This document shows positions 14,911 through 15,138 of a DNA stretch of 15,138 nucleotides, one piece after another. The stretch is from DATKIY01 sp035543875. Its GTDB lineage: Bacteria; Actinomycetota; Actinomycetes; JAHEKZ01. The number at the start of each line of letters is the position of its first letter. Position 1 is the stretch's first letter. The stretch covers positions 1 through 15,138 of the forward strand of contig DATKIY010000185.1 in NCBI GenBank assembly GCA_035543875.1. Reading direction: 5' to 3'. The translations under genes were made by a program, and so were the position numbers. The notes below the pieces were generated by a model. It was not told where the DNA came from. It saw only the letters and a list, made by a program, of their open reading frames with translations, and did no database searches.

Positions 14911-14916
14911 CCTTCC
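14911..14916 (-). promoter_or_regulatory. Shine-Dalgarno that decides the binding-protein start
   Basis: On the minus strand GGAAGG lies seven bases before GTG 14903. It supports this start over the longer open frame, which would bury the lipoprotein signal about 70 residues in. Confidence 0.65.
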
Positions 14917-15082
14917 AAGCCGCATTTGTCATTCGTCGCATGCCCGACAGGAACATCGGCGAGTGCTTGCTTTGGCAAACTCTCACCATAAAGAGGTAGC
15001 CGCATCGCTTTGTCGATCACAATTCCGTCACGGTTGGCTCCGAGTGGGGAACGGACCCGCGGAACAACATTCTGAGCTGAGG
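14917..15082 (-). other. Intergenic region between tRNA and ABC importer
   Basis: This region should hold the promoter of the importer operon, since the tRNA upstream is on the same strand. I see no convincing -35/-10 pair: TTGCCA (14978-14973) has no acceptable -10 at the right distance. No intrinsic terminator for the tRNA is visible. No gene is supported here. Confidence 0.3.
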
Positions 15083-15138
15083 TGCCCCCGGTGGGATTCG
15101 AACCCACACTGTATGGATTTTGAGTCCACCGACTCTGC
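15083..15138 (-). tRNA. tRNA-Leu(CAA), 3' part, cut by window edge, short variable loop
   Basis: Read on the minus strand from the window edge, the end of a D arm is followed by anticodon stem GTGGA, loop CTCAAAA with anticodon CAA, stem TCCAT, a five-base variable loop ACAGT, T stem GTGGG, loop TTCGAAT, stem CCCAC, acceptor strand CGGGGGC and discriminator A. The next bases are CCT, so the CCA end is not fully encoded. Anticodon CAA reads Leu UUG codons. Bacterial tRNA-Leu normally has a long (class II) variable arm, which is absent here. I have a memory, not checked, of similar short-armed Leu-anticodon tRNAs in other actinobacteria. The 5' third lies outside the window. Confidence 0.85.

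Noticed and set aside
14950..14978. Promoter with -35 TTGCCA on the minus strand before the importer operon
   Set aside because: The hexamer at the expected -10 position (TGTTCC) does not resemble a -10 element.
14904..15107. N-terminal extension of the binding protein to 15107
   Set aside because: It would place the lipoprotein signal about 70 residues in, and it starts inside the tRNA T arm. GTG 14903 has a proper ribosome site.

Overview
The window comes from a bacterium that is most likely a member of the Actinomycetota. The evidence is the block aroC-aroK-aroB-aroQ-pepP-efp-nusB, frequent GTG starts, an EF-P and PilM of actinobacterial type, and a moderately high G+C content judged by eye. 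No species-level call is possible from the sequence alone.

Left part (1-6850, plus strand): the end of a type IV pilus (T4P) locus. It holds the 3' end of a repeat-rich surface or pilin-like protein, a PilW-like minor prepilin, a PilX/GspK-like minor pilin, the prepilin peptidase PilD, the inner-membrane assembly proteins PilM, PilN and PilO, and a bitopic protein with a GRDPFQP motif that I propose as the PilP/GspC-like partner of PilNO. Most junctions are 1-4 base overlaps, so the genes are probably translationally coupled. Two gaps contain possible RNA stem-loops: 2729-2800 before pilD and 3581-3708 before pilM. The motor ATPases and PilC are not in the window and presumably lie upstream.

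Middle part (6893-12277, plus strand): the shikimate-pathway block aroC, aroK, aroB, aroQ, tightly packed with 1-4 base overlaps, then a Xaa-Pro peptidase, elongation factor P and NusB. Only 42 bases separate it from the pilus genes and I see no terminator there, so both blocks may share a transcript. Oddities are an 18-bp tandem repeat that adds a hexapeptide tail to shikimate kinase, and an EF-P tip loop reading PGKGG where actinobacterial EF-Ps usually have PGKGP.

Right part (12293-15138, minus strand): a three-gene polar amino acid ABC importer (lipoprotein binding protein, permease, ATPase) with overlapping genes, convergent with nusB across only 15 bases. Upstream of it, at the window edge, is the 3' part of a tRNA with a CAA (Leu) anticodon and a five-base variable loop, which is unusual because bacterial tRNA-Leu normally has a long variable arm.

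Most genes are recognisable housekeeping or T4P genes. I found no clear new defence or mobile system. The best candidates for novelty are the repeat-bearing pilus-associated surface protein, the PilP-like protein, the structured pilM leader, the EF-P loop change, the shikimate kinase tail and the short-armed tRNA-Leu.
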